Shown piece after piece: positions 8,952 to 17,910 of a DNA stretch of 64,000 nt. Numbering within the stretch: position 1 is the stretch's first letter; each line of letters opens with the position of its first letter. The position numbers and the translations under genes were made by a program. The stretch comes from Cellulomonas fimi ATCC 484 (GTDB taxonomy: Bacteria; Actinomycetota; Actinomycetes; Actinomycetales; Cellulomonadaceae), in the NCBI RefSeq assembly GCF_000212695.1, contig NC_015514.1, positions 124,001 to 188,000 of the forward strand, read 5' to 3'. Under the pieces are notes generated by a model. The model was not told the origin of the DNA, did not search any database, and saw only the letters and a list, made by a program, of their open reading frames with translations.

Positions 8952-9572
8952 TCAGGCGTACAGGTCGTCGACGCGCACCGGGGCGCCCGGCAGCGGGTGG
9001 CCCGCAGGCGTGTGCAGCCCGTCCAGGACGAGGGCGTGCGCCCGCGCATAGGCGTTCTCGGCGCCCGCACCGGGCGGCAGCGCGCGGCTCACGGCCGAGA
9101 CGAGGAGGACGACGTCGCCGGTCGCCACGTCGGCGCGCAGGGTGCCCTCCTCCTGCGCCGCGCGGACCAGGTCGTCGACCATGCCGACGATCTCGTCGCG
9201 CAACGCCCGCACGTCGGGGTCGCTGCCCAGGGCGGCGGCCTCGGCCGGTGGCACCGCGTCGACCAGGCGCAGCACGACCCGCAGGTGCGGCGACCACGCG
9301 AGGACGCGCACGAGGGCGTCCCACGGTCGCTCGCCCGCCCCGTGCGCGGCCCGCACGTCCTCGCGCACCACGCCCAGCGCGTCCACGACGACCGCCCGCA
9401 CGAGCGCGTCCCGGTCCGCGAACCGGCGGTAGAGCGTGCCGATGCCGACGCCCGCGGTCCGCGCGACCGTCTCCAGGGCCACGTCGGGACCGACGTCGAG
9501 CAGCAGGGTGGTCGCGGCCGCGACGATGCGGTCCCGGTTGCGCCGTGCGTCGGCGCGAAGCACTGCGGCCAT
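8952..9572 (-). CDS. TetR family transcriptional regulator
   Basis: The 206-residue product has an N-terminal TetR helix-turn-helix (about residues 10-58; VARTAGVGIGTLYRRFADRD) and a C-terminal ligand-binding domain containing ALPPGAGAENAYAR, a layout common in actinobacterial TetR proteins. ATG 9572 follows GGAGGGG. It lies 65 bp downstream of the TspO-like gene on the same strand, so the two are probably co-transcribed and the regulator may control that transporter-like protein. Ligand unknown. Confidence 0.9.
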   Translation of the reverse strand: MAAVLRADARRNRDRIVAAATTLLLDVGPDVALETVARTAGVGIGTLYRRFADRDALVRAVVVDALGVVREDVRAAHGAGERPWDALVRVLAWSPHLRVVLRLVDAVPPAEAAALGSDPDVRALRDEIVGMVDDLVRAAQEEGTLRADVATGDVVLLVSAVSRALPPGAGAENAYARAHALVLDGLHTPAGHPLPGAPVRVDDLYA

Positions 9573-9637
9573 GGACCCCTCCCGCCCCGATGACCTCGCT
9601 CGTCGGCAGCGTAGTGCGACGTGCGCGCCGACGGTCG

Positions 9638-10492
9638 TCAGCGCGCGGTGCGGTCCCGGGGCTGTCTCCGGGACCGGCTGAGGGTCGTCGTCACGACCGG
9701 CGCGAGCAGGGCGACCGCCGACGCGACGCCCGCCGCGACCGCGACGACGTCGTCCCGCGGCGACCCCGTCGAGCGGCCCACGGCGATCCACGCGAGCCCC
9801 CACGCGAGCGCGAGCCCGATCGCGACCGCCAGCACCGCGCGGTGCCGCGCGTACACGGCGTAGGTGACGGCCAGTGCGGCGGCCAGCGCGAGGACGACGA
9901 CCGACCAGGTGGTGGCGCCCAGCCCGAGCCCGCCGACGTCGGCCGCCACGAGCGTCGCCGCGATGTTCGCGAGCGTCGCGACGCTCACCCAGCCCAGGTA
10001 GAGGCCGACCGTGCCGTCGACGACGACCGCCTGCGCGGCCCCGTCGGGCGGCGTCGCGACGAGCCGCACGAGCAGCACCGACAGGACGACGAGCAGCGTC
10101 GCGATGACCGCGACGGAGGCGACGATCCAGCCCTGCTGCACGACGCCGATCCACAGCGCGTTGAGCACCATCGACGCGAGGACCCACCAGCCGGTCGCCC
10201 GCAGCCGGGGGACCGCGGCGTTCCGCGGCAGGGCGTGGTAGACGGCGTACACGAGCAGCCCCAGGTAGATGACGGACCAGATCCGGAACGCGGGGGTGTC
10301 GGGCGCGAGCGGCGTCGCGTCGGCGGACAGCGCACCGCCCGCCGCGTCCTCGACCGACCGGCCCCCGAACGCCCCCGCCCCGAACGCCGCCGCGACCACG
10401 GCGACGAGCGAGCCGACCACGACGACGACCTGCCGGACCCGGTCCGACGACGACGGGGCGAGCGGCAGCGGGCCGGCGGTGGCAGACGTCAT
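9638..10492 (-). CDS. TspO/MBR-related multi-helix membrane protein
   Basis: The 284-residue membrane protein has about eight hydrophobic segments. Its central part, with FRIWSVIYLGLLVYAVYHALP and WWVLASMVLNALWI, resembles the tryptophan-rich TspO/MBR sensory family, extended at both ends as in many actinobacterial members. TspO proteins bind porphyrins and other hydrophobic ligands. ATG 10492 follows GGTGGGG. It is upstream of the TetR gene in the same direction, and that regulator is the likely partner. Substrate not inferable. Confidence 0.7.
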   Translation of the reverse strand: MTSATAGPLPLAPSSSDRVRQVVVVVGSLVAVVAAAFGAGAFGGRSVEDAAGGALSADATPLAPDTPAFRIWSVIYLGLLVYAVYHALPRNAAVPRLRATGWWVLASMVLNALWIGVVQQGWIVASVAVIATLLVVLSVLLVRLVATPPDGAAQAVVVDGTVGLYLGWVSVATLANIAATLVAADVGGLGLGATTWSVVVLALAAALAVTYAVYARHRAVLAVAIGLALAWGLAWIAVGRSTGSPRDDVVAVAAGVASAVALLAPVVTTTLSRSRRQPRDRTAR

Positions 10493-10572
10493 GACCCCAC
10501 CCTGCCGACCCGCGGGCGCGGCGGCATCCCGAGGCGTCGCGGGCGGGTGCGCCGACGTGGCGCCGGCTCGGC

Positions 10573-11007
10573 TCACCAGCGGCGCGGCGGCTCCACGTGC
10601 CCGTGCAGGCCCAGGTGGTCGCGCGGCGGGGCGTCGAGCTCGGGGACACCCGCGGCCTCGCCGGGGGTCGCGTCGAGCCCGGTGACGACGGGTCGTGCCG
10701 CCGCCTCCCGCCGCCACACCCACACGACCACCAGCCCCAGCCCGGCGGACGTGAGCGCGAGCACGAGGAGTGCGAACGCGGCGGACCTGTGCAGGAACGG
10801 GTCGTCGGACGTCGCGCGTCGCACGAGGTCCGCCACGAGCACCCCCTGGTGCCAGAGCACCCCGGCGGTCACGAGCCAGGCCGTCCGGAGCAGACGGCGG
10901 TGGCGCACCCGGTCCGCGGTCAGCGCGCGTGCGTAGACCGGCGTCCGCTCCCAGGTGTGCGCCGCGAGCGGGCGGCGGGCGTCGTCGGGCAGGTCGTCGC
11001 TCTGCAC
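10573..11007 (-). CDS. Two-helix membrane protein of unknown function
   Basis: The 144-residue product has two hydrophobic helices (about residues 38-60 and 72-94; LALTSAGLGLVVVWVWRR ends the second), an N-terminal charged segment and a hydrophilic C-terminal tail ending HVEPPRRW. I do not recognise a family. GTG 11007 lies 14 bp after the stop of the secreted-protein gene upstream, suggesting translational coupling; no strong Shine-Dalgarno is visible and the start is uncertain. Confidence 0.55.
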   Translation of the reverse strand: MQSDDLPDDARRPLAAHTWERTPVYARALTADRVRHRRLLRTAWLVTAGVLWHQGVLVADLVRRATSDDPFLHRSAAFALLVLALTSAGLGLVVVWVWRREAAARPVVTGLDATPGEAAGVPELDAPPRDHLGLHGHVEPPRRW

Positions 11008-11021
11008 GGCGTCGCCGCCGC

Positions 11022-12065
11022 TCAGCCGCGGTCGATCAGGTCGCGCCAGGCCTCGTAGTGCTGGACGGCGATGCCGCGGAACCAGGCGTGGCCCGCGAGG
11101 GCGACGGCCACCTCCTGCGCCTCGGCCTCGAGCACCGCGGCCCCGTCGTCGTAGAACGTGAACTCGGCGCCGCCCGCCACGGCGGGCGCGTCCGTCTCCA
11201 GGCCGATCGTGTACGGCGTCGCGGCGGCCTCCGCGGCGGCGACCCCTGCGGCGGACTTCGCGAGGATGCCCGTCTCGCCCTGGGCGTGGTCGATGAACGT
11301 CACGATGCCGATGCGGTCGACGCGCGCGAGCACGGCGTCGAACAGAGTGCCGGGGCCCTCCGGGTTCGCGACCGTGGTGAGCCACCACGGCGCGTCGACG
11401 GACAGGTCGACGCCGGCGGGCATGGCGGCGCGCACGACGTCGAGCATGTGCAGCCACTGCAGGCTCGCCGCGTGCGTGTCCGCCTGCCACGACGGCAGGG
11501 TCCACGGCTCGACGTCGAGCTGCACGTGCGTGACCGGCCGGTCGTGCGTCGCGGCGGTCATCCACTGCACGGCGAGCGCGGGGTTCGCGAGCCAGGGGGC
11601 GTCACCGCCGAGCACGCCCGCGTCGACCCCGGCGGCGTCGAGCGCGACGAGCGCGTCCGTCATCCAGGTGGCCACCGGGCCCTCGTCGGACGCCCAGGGG
11701 GCGGACACGTGGACGGTCTGCAGGCCGTGCTCGGCGGCGAACGCGACGAGCTGCTCGGGGGTGGCGAACGCGTAGCCGGTGCCGCGGCCGTCGACCGACG
11801 GGTCGACCGAGTTGTCCCACAGCCACATCGCGGTGATGGCGGAGACCGCGGTCGGCTCGGCGGGCTCGGTCGTCGGGTCGGTCACGTCGCTCTCCTCGGC
11901 GCTGGTCCCCGCGGTCGCGGTCGTCCCAGCCTGCCCGTCGGCGGTCGTGGTCGCAGCCGGGTCGACGTCGGAGGCCGCGGCGAGGGAGGGGGCCACGATG
12001 CCGAGGGTCGCCGTCACGACGAGGGTGGCGACGGTGGTCAGGGTGCGGCGCAGCTGAGTCCTCAT
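11022..12065 (-). CDS. Secreted TIM-barrel-like (glycosidase-like) protein
   Basis: The 347-residue product has a Sec signal peptide (RTQLRR, hydrophobic core, APSLAAAS near residue 30), a Thr/Ala/Glu-rich linker to about residue 75, then a globular domain. That domain runs through alternating strand/helix blocks such as LQTVHVSAPW, VTHVQLDVEPW, VDLSVDAPWW and RIGIVTFIDHA, which reads like a TIM barrel. Acidic residues at strand ends (DVEPW, DAPWW, FIDHA) would suit a hydrolase, but I cannot place it in a glycoside hydrolase family. Probably co-transcribed with the small membrane protein downstream. Confidence 0.65.
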   Translation of the reverse strand: MRTQLRRTLTTVATLVVTATLGIVAPSLAAASDVDPAATTTADGQAGTTATAGTSAEESDVTDPTTEPAEPTAVSAITAMWLWDNSVDPSVDGRGTGYAFATPEQLVAFAAEHGLQTVHVSAPWASDEGPVATWMTDALVALDAAGVDAGVLGGDAPWLANPALAVQWMTAATHDRPVTHVQLDVEPWTLPSWQADTHAASLQWLHMLDVVRAAMPAGVDLSVDAPWWLTTVANPEGPGTLFDAVLARVDRIGIVTFIDHAQGETGILAKSAAGVAAAEAAATPYTIGLETDAPAVAGGAEFTFYDDGAAVLEAEAQEVAVALAGHAWFRGIAVQHYEAWRDLIDRG

Positions 12066-12228
12066 GGGTCTCCCATCGGCAGTGAACGCGCGCGAGCGCT
12101 GCGGAAAGAGGGGGTATGACTCCAGTGTCACCCGTCCGGGCGAGGAATCGCCGGGATGTGCGCGCCATCACGCGCCGGACGACCGACCCGGGGCGGCGTC
12201 GGAGCAGGGGCCGGTGCGGGGTGGGCGG

Positions 12229-13176
12229 TCAGCGCGTCGCGTCGAGCAGGCGTCGCCCGAGCGCCGCAGCCGTCTCGCGCAGCTCCGGGCACCCGACGAC
12301 GCGGAACGGGGCGGGCAGGCGGACGAGCTGCTCGGCGTACCACCACGGGTTGCTCGTGCTGCCGACCAGACGCGTCGAGCCGTCGTCCACCGCCGTGAGC
12401 CGGCCCAGTGCGGGGCTGACCCACGCCGCGGCCTTCTCGACGGGCGCGTCGACCACGACCTCGGTGTCGTACTCCCAGCCCACGGCGAGGTGCTCCTCCA
12501 GCAGCGCGACGGGGTCCACGTCCGGCGCGGGTGCGCCCGGGGTGTCGAGGACCTCGGCGTGCTGCACGCGGTCGACGCGGTAGGCGCGGACCTCGTCGCG
12601 GGGCGTCCGGCACAGCAGGTACCAGCGGCCGTGCCGGACCACGACGGACCACGGGTCGACGTCCGACTCCCACTGCGAGCCGGCCTCGGAGCGGTAGGTG
12701 ATCCGGACCTGGCGCTGCTCGGCGCAGGCCCCGACGAGGACGGCGGTCGTCGCGGGGGCGGGGCGTGCGGCGCCGCGGTCCGGTGCGGGCGCGGCGGTGC
12801 GGCGGACGACCTCGGCCTGCGCGGCGACGCCCGCGGGCAGTGCGCGCACGAGCTTGCCGAGCGCGGCCCCCACGGGGTCGGCCGGGTCGCTCGCGTCGTG
12901 GTGCCCGTCGAGCGTCGCCATGACCAGCGCGAGCGCCTCCGCCGCGCTGAACACGACCGGCGGCAGCCGCACGCCGCGCCCCAGGCGGTAGCCGCCGTAG
13001 CGGCCGCGCAGCGACTCGACGGGGATGTCCGCCTCGCGCAGCATGCCGACGTAGCGTCGGGCGGCCCGCTCGGACACGCCGAGCCGCTCGCCGAGCCGGT
13101 CGGCGGTGATGCCGGGGTGGGACTGGATGGCCTCCAGGGCGAGCAGCGCCCGGGCGGTGGGGCTCGTCTCCGGCAC
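12229..13176 (-). CDS. WYL domain transcriptional regulator (HTH_11-WYL-WCX)
   Basis: The 315-residue product has an N-terminal winged helix (LEAIQSHPGITADRLGERLGVSERAARRYV), a central WYL domain with GRWYLLC and RAYRVDRV, and a C-terminal WCX extension. WYL regulators bind small ligands or nucleic acids and often activate the gene they face. GTG 13176 follows GAGAGGGGACC; a longer in-frame form to 13296 would add an Arg-rich tail without family similarity. It is divergent from the DinB gene with 149 bp between, so control of that gene is the natural guess. Confidence 0.88.
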   Translation of the reverse strand: MPETSPTARALLALEAIQSHPGITADRLGERLGVSERAARRYVGMLREADIPVESLRGRYGGYRLGRGVRLPPVVFSAAEALALVMATLDGHHDASDPADPVGAALGKLVRALPAGVAAQAEVVRRTAAPAPDRGAARPAPATTAVLVGACAEQRQVRITYRSEAGSQWESDVDPWSVVVRHGRWYLLCRTPRDEVRAYRVDRVQHAEVLDTPGAPAPDVDPVALLEEHLAVGWEYDTEVVVDAPVEKAAAWVSPALGRLTAVDDGSTRLVGSTSNPWWYAEQLVRLPAPFRVVGCPELRETAAALGRRLLDATR

Positions 13177-13325
13177 GTCGGTCCCCTCTCGTCGCGGCTC
13201 GGCGTCCCGTCGCCTGCCGGTCGGCGCGCCGGCGGCGTCCCGGGACCCGGAGGCGCGGCGTCGGATCCGGGCCGGCGTGCGCATCCGGAAGCACATCGTC
13301 CGGCATCGACCCTAGCGTCGCCGGC

Positions 13326-13883
13326 ATGACGACGAACACGCTCAGCACGACCATCGCGGAGCCCTCGATCACCGCCGACGAGGCGGAGACGCTCCTGTTC
13401 GCCCTGGAGCGCTCGCGGGCCCAGCTCGCGTGGAAGGTCGGCGGCCTCGACGCCGAGGCGCTGCGCCGCCCCTTCCCGCCATCCGGCATGACGCTCGGGG
13501 GGCTCGTCAAGCACCTCGCACTCGTCGAGGAGCGGCAGATGGCCGAGTTCGTGGACGGCCGCCACCTCGAGGAGCCGTGGCGTCGGGAGAGGTTCGAGGC
13601 CGACCCCGACTGGGACTGGCACTCCGCCGCCGACGACACGCCCGAGGAGCTCTACGCGCTGTGGGAGCGGGCGGTCGCCCGCTCCCGCGCCGGCTGGGCG
13701 GCGGCCCTCGCCCGCGGAGGGCTCGACCAGCCCTCGCTCTGCACGCTGCCCGACGGCACGTCGCCGAACCTGCGCCGCGTCCTCGTCGACACGCACGACG
13801 AGGACGCCCGCCACGTCGGCCACGCGGACCTGTTCCGCGAGGCCGTCGACGGCCTCGTCGGTGAGGACCCGCCGCAGCCCTGA
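13326..13883 (+). CDS. DinB / DUF664 family protein
   Basis: The 185-residue product is a four-helix DinB-like protein of the DUF664 branch. Conserved features are MTLGGLVKHLALVEE with the first metal His, and the C-terminal DTHDEDARHVGHADLFREA, which supplies further His ligands. In actinobacteria this superfamily includes mycothiol-dependent S-transferases and isomerases; the specific reaction is unknown here. ATG 13326 begins right after the divergent promoter region shared with the WYL regulator. Its transcript probably ends at the hairpin at 13955-14008. Confidence 0.88.
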   Translation: MTTNTLSTTIAEPSITADEAETLLFALERSRAQLAWKVGGLDAEALRRPFPPSGMTLGGLVKHLALVEERQMAEFVDGRHLEEPWRRERFEADPDWDWHSAADDTPEELYALWERAVARSRAGWAAALARGGLDQPSLCTLPDGTSPNLRRVLVDTHDEDARHVGHADLFREAVDGLVGEDPPQP

Positions 13884-13954
13884 CCCGCCGGCCGGCCCGC
13901 GCCCGCCGCGCCCGCCCGCGCCCCCCGCGCCCGCCGCGCCCGGGCGTGCTGGGT

Positions 13955-14008
13955 GACACCGACCTGGTGGGCGTGCCGGGGGCTGACGACGCCCACCAGG
14001 TCGGTGTC
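13955..14008. terminator. 20-bp perfect inverted repeat between convergent genes
   Basis: Arms at 13955-13974 and 13989-14008 pair perfectly over 20 bp with a 14-nt loop. It lies between the convergent ends of the DinB and pckG genes. There is no T-tract on either side, as is common in high-GC actinobacteria, so it is read as a bidirectional terminator by position and strength. Confidence 0.75.
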
Positions 14009-14034
14009 GACGCACCCGCGCGTGCGGGCGGGGG

Positions 14035-15912
14035 TCAGGGGGTGCCCGAGAGGCGCTCGCGGAGGAGGGCGAGCTGGTGGTGCAGGGCCGCGGGGACGCG
14101 GTCGCCGAACCCGGCGAAGAAGTCCTCCGTGAGGTCCGCCTCGACGGCCCACGTCCGCGGGTCGACGTCCAGCAGCGCGCGCAGGTCCTCGTCGGTCACG
14201 TCCAGGCCGGAGGTGTCGAGCGCGCCCGGGGCGGGCAGCAGCCCGACGGGGCTCGGCACGGCGCCGACGTCGGTGCGCTCGCCGCGCGCCCGGTCCACCT
14301 GCTCGACGATCCACGCGAGCACGCGGACGTTCTCCCCGAACCCGGGCCACAGGTAGCGGCCGGCGGCGTCCTTGCGGAACCAGTTCACCTGGAACACGAG
14401 CGGCCGGGTCGCCGGGTCGAGCGTCGCGCCCACGCGCAGCCAGTGCGCCCAGTGGTCGGCCATGTCGTACCCGCAGAAGGGCAGCATCGCGAACGGGTCG
14501 CGGCGCAGCTCCCCGACGGTCCCCTCCGCGGCGGCCGTCTGCTCGGACGACACCGTCGCGCCGAGGAACACCCCGTGCTCCCACGAGTGCGCCTGCGCGA
14601 CCAGCGGCACGTTGGTGGCCCGGCGACCGCCGAAGACGATCGCGTCGAGCGGCACCCCGTCGGGGTCCTCCCACGAGTCCGCGATCGTCGGGCACTGCGC
14701 CGCGGCGACCGTGAAGCGCGAGTTGGGGTGCGCGGCGGGGCGGCCGCACCCCGGCTCCCACGGCTGGCCGGTCCAGTCGACGAGGCCCTCGGGCGGCTCG
14801 GGCGTCAGGCCCTCCCACCAGACGTCGCCGTCCGGCGTGAGCGCGACGTTGGTGAAGACCGTGTCGTGGTCGAGCGTGGCGATCGCAGCCGGGTTGGTGG
14901 CGACGCTCGTGCCGGGGGCGACGCCGAAGAAGCCCGCCTCGGGGTTGATGGCCCGCAGCGTGCCGTCCGGGCCGGCCCGCAGCCACGCGATGTCGTCGCC
15001 GAGCGTCTCGACGCGCCACCCCGGGAGCGACGGCGTGAGCATCGCGAGGTTCGTCTTGCCGCAGGCCGACGGGAACGCGGCGGCCACGTGGTAGCGGCGG
15101 CCCTGCGGCGACGTGAGCCGGACCAGCAGCATGTGCTCGGCGAGCCAGCCCTCGTCGCGCCCCATGACGGACGCGATGCGCAGGGCGAAGCACTTCTTGC
15201 CGAGCAGCGCGTTGCCTCCGTACCCGGAGCCGAACGACCAGATCTCCCGCGTCTCGGGGAAGTGCGCGATGTACTTCGTGTCGTTGCAGGGCCACGGCAC
15301 GTCGGCGACCGCGGTGCCGGACACGGTCCGCAGCGGGGCGCCGACGGAGTGCACGGCGGGCACGAACGACGCGCCCGCGTCGATCATCGCGACGACGCGG
15401 CGGCTGACCCGCGTCATCGTCTGCATCCCGACGACGACGTACGGCGAGTCGGTGAGCTGCACGCCGAGCTGCGAGATCGGGCCGCCGAGCGGCCCCATCG
15501 AGAACGGGACGACGTACATCGTGCGGCCCCGCATCGAGCCCTCGAAGACGCCGGCGAGCTCGGCCCGCATGGCGTCGGGGTCGCGCCAGTTGTTGGTCGG
15601 GCCCGCGTCGGCCTGCGCACGCGAGCAGATGAAGGTGCGCGACTCGACGCGTGCGACGTCGGACGGGTCGGACCGGGCGAGGTAGCTCCCCGGGCGCAGC
15701 ACGGGGTCGAGGGGGATCAGGGTCCCTGCCGCGACCATCCCGTCGAGGAGCGCCTGCCGCTCGGCCGGCGACCCGTCGCACCAGACGACGGCGTCGGGCT
15801 CGGTGAGGTCGGCGACGTCGGCGACCCACGCGCGCAGGTCCCGTCGGACGGTCGCAGCGCCGGTGCGGGCGGGGGTGCGGTCGACGGCGGGCGGCAGCGT
15901 CGTGACGGTCAT
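14035..15912 (-). CDS. pckG: Phosphoenolpyruvate carboxykinase (GTP)
   Basis: The 625-residue product is the full-length GTP-dependent PEP carboxykinase, which converts oxaloacetate plus GTP to PEP, CO2 and GDP at the entry to gluconeogenesis. The kinase-1a loop FPSACGKTN lies near residue 280, with the PEPCK-specific [11 protein letters not shown] segment and the N-terminal [11 protein letters not shown] substrate loop all present. Actinobacteria use this GTP form. The gene is divergent from the RamB-like regulator, a strong hint that acetate or carbon status controls it. The message likely ends at the hairpin just past its stop. Confidence 0.97.
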   Translation of the reverse strand: MTVTTLPPAVDRTPARTGAATVRRDLRAWVADVADLTEPDAVVWCDGSPAERQALLDGMVAAGTLIPLDPVLRPGSYLARSDPSDVARVESRTFICSRAQADAGPTNNWRDPDAMRAELAGVFEGSMRGRTMYVVPFSMGPLGGPISQLGVQLTDSPYVVVGMQTMTRVSRRVVAMIDAGASFVPAVHSVGAPLRTVSGTAVADVPWPCNDTKYIAHFPETREIWSFGSGYGGNALLGKKCFALRIASVMGRDEGWLAEHMLLVRLTSPQGRRYHVAAAFPSACGKTNLAMLTPSLPGWRVETLGDDIAWLRAGPDGTLRAINPEAGFFGVAPGTSVATNPAAIATLDHDTVFTNVALTPDGDVWWEGLTPEPPEGLVDWTGQPWEPGCGRPAAHPNSRFTVAAAQCPTIADSWEDPDGVPLDAIVFGGRRATNVPLVAQAHSWEHGVFLGATVSSEQTAAAEGTVGELRRDPFAMLPFCGYDMADHWAHWLRVGATLDPATRPLVFQVNWFRKDAAGRYLWPGFGENVRVLAWIVEQVDRARGERTDVGAVPSPVGLLPAPGALDTSGLDVTDEDLRALLDVDPRTWAVEADLTEDFFAGFGDRVPAALHHQLALLRERLSGTP

Positions 15913-16001
15913 GGAGTGCCTCCAGGCGAGGGACGGTGTGCGAAGGAACGGCTCCCTTCGATCCTCCGGTCAACCTGGTGGGTCCCGCTGGCTGGCTGGG
16001 C

Positions 16002-16025
16002 TGTCAAGTTTCGACGTTCTTGACA
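16002..16025. promoter_or_regulatory. Inverted repeat TGTCAAG-N10-CTTGACA in the pckG/regulator divergon
   Basis: Perfect 7-bp arms at 16002-16008 and 16019-16025 sit 12 bp before the regulator start and 89 bp before pckG. Each arm contains TTGACA, so it could be a pair of opposed -35 boxes, an operator, or both. Placement immediately at the regulator start suits autoregulation. Confidence 0.5.
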
Positions 16026-16037
16026 TAGGGTGAAGCG

Positions 16038-17555
16038 GTGAGCAACGTACGCGCGGACCCGCCCGCACCGCCCGTCGTGACCGGCCCACCCGCCGCGTCG
16101 CCGCGTGCCGCCGACGCGCTCACCCTCGGGCGTCGCCTCCGGCACGCCCGCGCGGCCCGTGGCCTGACCCTCGACCAGCTCGGCAAGGCCGTCGGCGTCA
16201 CGCCCAGCCTGCTGTCGCTCGTCGAGAACGGCCGTCGTGAACCTCGCCTGGCCCTGCTGCGGGACCTGGCCGACGCGCTCGGCGTCACCGTCCCCGACCT
16301 CCTCGACGACGAGCCGCCGACGCGCCGCGCCGCCCTCGAGATCGCCCTCGACCGGGCCCAGCAGACCCCCGTGTTCGCCCAGCTCGGGCTGCCCACGGTC
16401 CGCCCGGGGCGCTCGCTGCCGCTGCCCGTGCTCGAGCAGCTCGTCGGCCTGCACGGCGAGCTCGCGCGGCGTGCCACCGAGGCGGTCGCGACCCCCGAGG
16501 AGGCCCGCCGCGTCAACACGCAGCTGCGGCTCGAGCGGCAGGCCCGCGACAACCACCTGCCCGAGCTCGAGGCGCTCGCCGAGGACATGGCCCGCCGCGC
16601 CGGCTACACGTCGGGGGCGCTCACCCACCGCGCCGTCTCCCGGATGGCGGAGCAGCTCGGCCTGGAGATCCGGCACGTCGACGACCTGCCGCACTCCACC
16701 CGCACCGTGACCGACCTCGCGAACGGGCGGATCTACCTGCCGCCCGCGTCGACGCCCGGCGGGCACGGCCTGCGCTCGCTCGCGCTGCAGGCGATCGCGC
16801 ACCGCGTGCTCGGCCACCAGCGCCCCACGTCGTACGAGGACTTCCTGCGCCAGCGCCTCGAGATCACGTACTTCGCGTCGTGCTGCCTCATGCCGCAGTC
16901 CGCCGCCGTCGCGTTCCTCGACGAGCGCAAGCGCGCCAAGGACCTGGCGATCGAGGACTTCCGTGACGCGTTCGGCGTGACCCACGAGGCCGCGGCGCAA
17001 CGGTTCACGAGCCTCGCGACGCACCACCTCGGCATCCGTGTGCACTTCCTGCGCATCGGCGACGACGGCGCGATCTTCCGTGCGTACGCGAACGACGGCC
17101 TCGTGCTGCCGACCGACGTGACGGGGGCGATCGAGGGCCAGATGGTGTGCCGCCGCTGGGCCGTGCGCCGCGCGCTCGCCCGCCGCGACCAGGCCACCGA
17201 GTCCTACCAGTACACCGACACCCCCGCCGGCACGTTCTGGTGCTCGACGCAGACGGGGTGGGCCACGACCGGCAAGGTCGCGCTCGCCGTGGGCGTGCCG
17301 TTCGCGTCGGCGAAGTGGTTCCGCGGCCGGGACACCACGACGCGACGCCGCTCGACCTGCCCCGACGAGGCGTGCTGCCGTCGCCCGCCCGCCGACGCGG
17401 CCGCCCGCTGGGCCGACGCGTCCTGGCCCAGCGCGCGCATCCACCAGCAGGTCTTCTCCGCCCTGCCGACGGGCGCGTTCCCGGGCGTCGACGCGACCGA
17501 GGTCTACGCCTTCCTCGACCGCCACGCGGCCCCGGAGGACCCGACGGACGCCTGA
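16038..17555 (+). CDS. RamB-like (ScfR family) XRE regulator with IrrE-like domain
   Basis: The 505-residue product has an XRE helix-turn-helix (about residues 30-85; LTLDQLGKAVGVTPSLLSLVENGRREP), a central ImmA/IrrE-like domain and a C-terminal DUF2083-type region with Cys-rich RRSTCPDEACCR. This matches the short-chain-fatty-acyl regulators RamB/ScfR, which control acetate, propionate and glyoxylate metabolism. The peptidase motif is degenerate: AHRVLGH replaces HExxH, so proteolysis is unlikely. GTG 16038 directly follows the inverted repeat. It faces pckG, which is a plausible target. Confidence 0.88.
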   Translation: MSNVRADPPAPPVVTGPPAASPRAADALTLGRRLRHARAARGLTLDQLGKAVGVTPSLLSLVENGRREPRLALLRDLADALGVTVPDLLDDEPPTRRAALEIALDRAQQTPVFAQLGLPTVRPGRSLPLPVLEQLVGLHGELARRATEAVATPEEARRVNTQLRLERQARDNHLPELEALAEDMARRAGYTSGALTHRAVSRMAEQLGLEIRHVDDLPHSTRTVTDLANGRIYLPPASTPGGHGLRSLALQAIAHRVLGHQRPTSYEDFLRQRLEITYFASCCLMPQSAAVAFLDERKRAKDLAIEDFRDAFGVTHEAAAQRFTSLATHHLGIRVHFLRIGDDGAIFRAYANDGLVLPTDVTGAIEGQMVCRRWAVRRALARRDQATESYQYTDTPAGTFWCSTQTGWATTGKVALAVGVPFASAKWFRGRDTTTRRRSTCPDEACCRRPPADAAARWADASWPSARIHQQVFSALPTGAFPGVDATEVYAFLDRHAAPEDPTDA

Positions 17556-17910
17556 CCCCGACAGGCCCCGAACCCGGCGGGCGCCATGCGCAGCCGGCCC
17601 CACCCTCCCGCCCCGCCGCGACGGAGACGTCCCGCCGCGAACGGGACCTGCACGTCGCGCTCTCGCCTCGTCGTCGTTCTCGCGGGCAGGTGTCGAGCGG
17701 GCGGGGGGAGTGGGTCGGAATGTGAGATGACACCCGTTCGGCGCTTGACAAATCGAGAAGCGCTTCGTGTTGCAGGGGTGGAGAAGCGGGCCTACGTTCG
17801 CGGCGTGGCGGTCGACGCCGCATCTCGACGAGGGACGTGGGAGCCGGTGCAGAGCACCGCCGGCCGGCCCGCGACCGGCGGGGTGACGCGTCGCCGGGGA
17901 GCAGGCAGAC
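17556..17910 (+). other. 355-bp leader region of the sugar ABC operon
   Basis: No gene is seen. The region separates the RamB-like gene from the first permease and holds the promoter and operator at 17745-17773, followed by a roughly 130-nt untranslated leader. I see no recognisable riboswitch. Confidence 0.6.
17745..17773 (+). promoter_or_regulatory. Sugar operon promoter with LacI-type operator
   Basis: A consensus -35 TTGACA at 17745-17750 is followed 17 bp later by a weak -10 (TGTTGC, 17768-17773). Between them lies the 10-bp palindrome GAAGCGCTTC (17757-17766), which has the CG centre and symmetry of LacI/GalR-family operators of actinobacterial sugar genes. Its position inside the promoter fits repression without inducer. 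No lacI-type gene is in the window. Confidence 0.65.

Noticed and set aside
17586..17910. N-terminal extension joining the region before the first permease to the second permease
   Set aside because: It is read-through of a different frame under the MalF-type gene; the GTGA overlap at 18864 gives a normal start.
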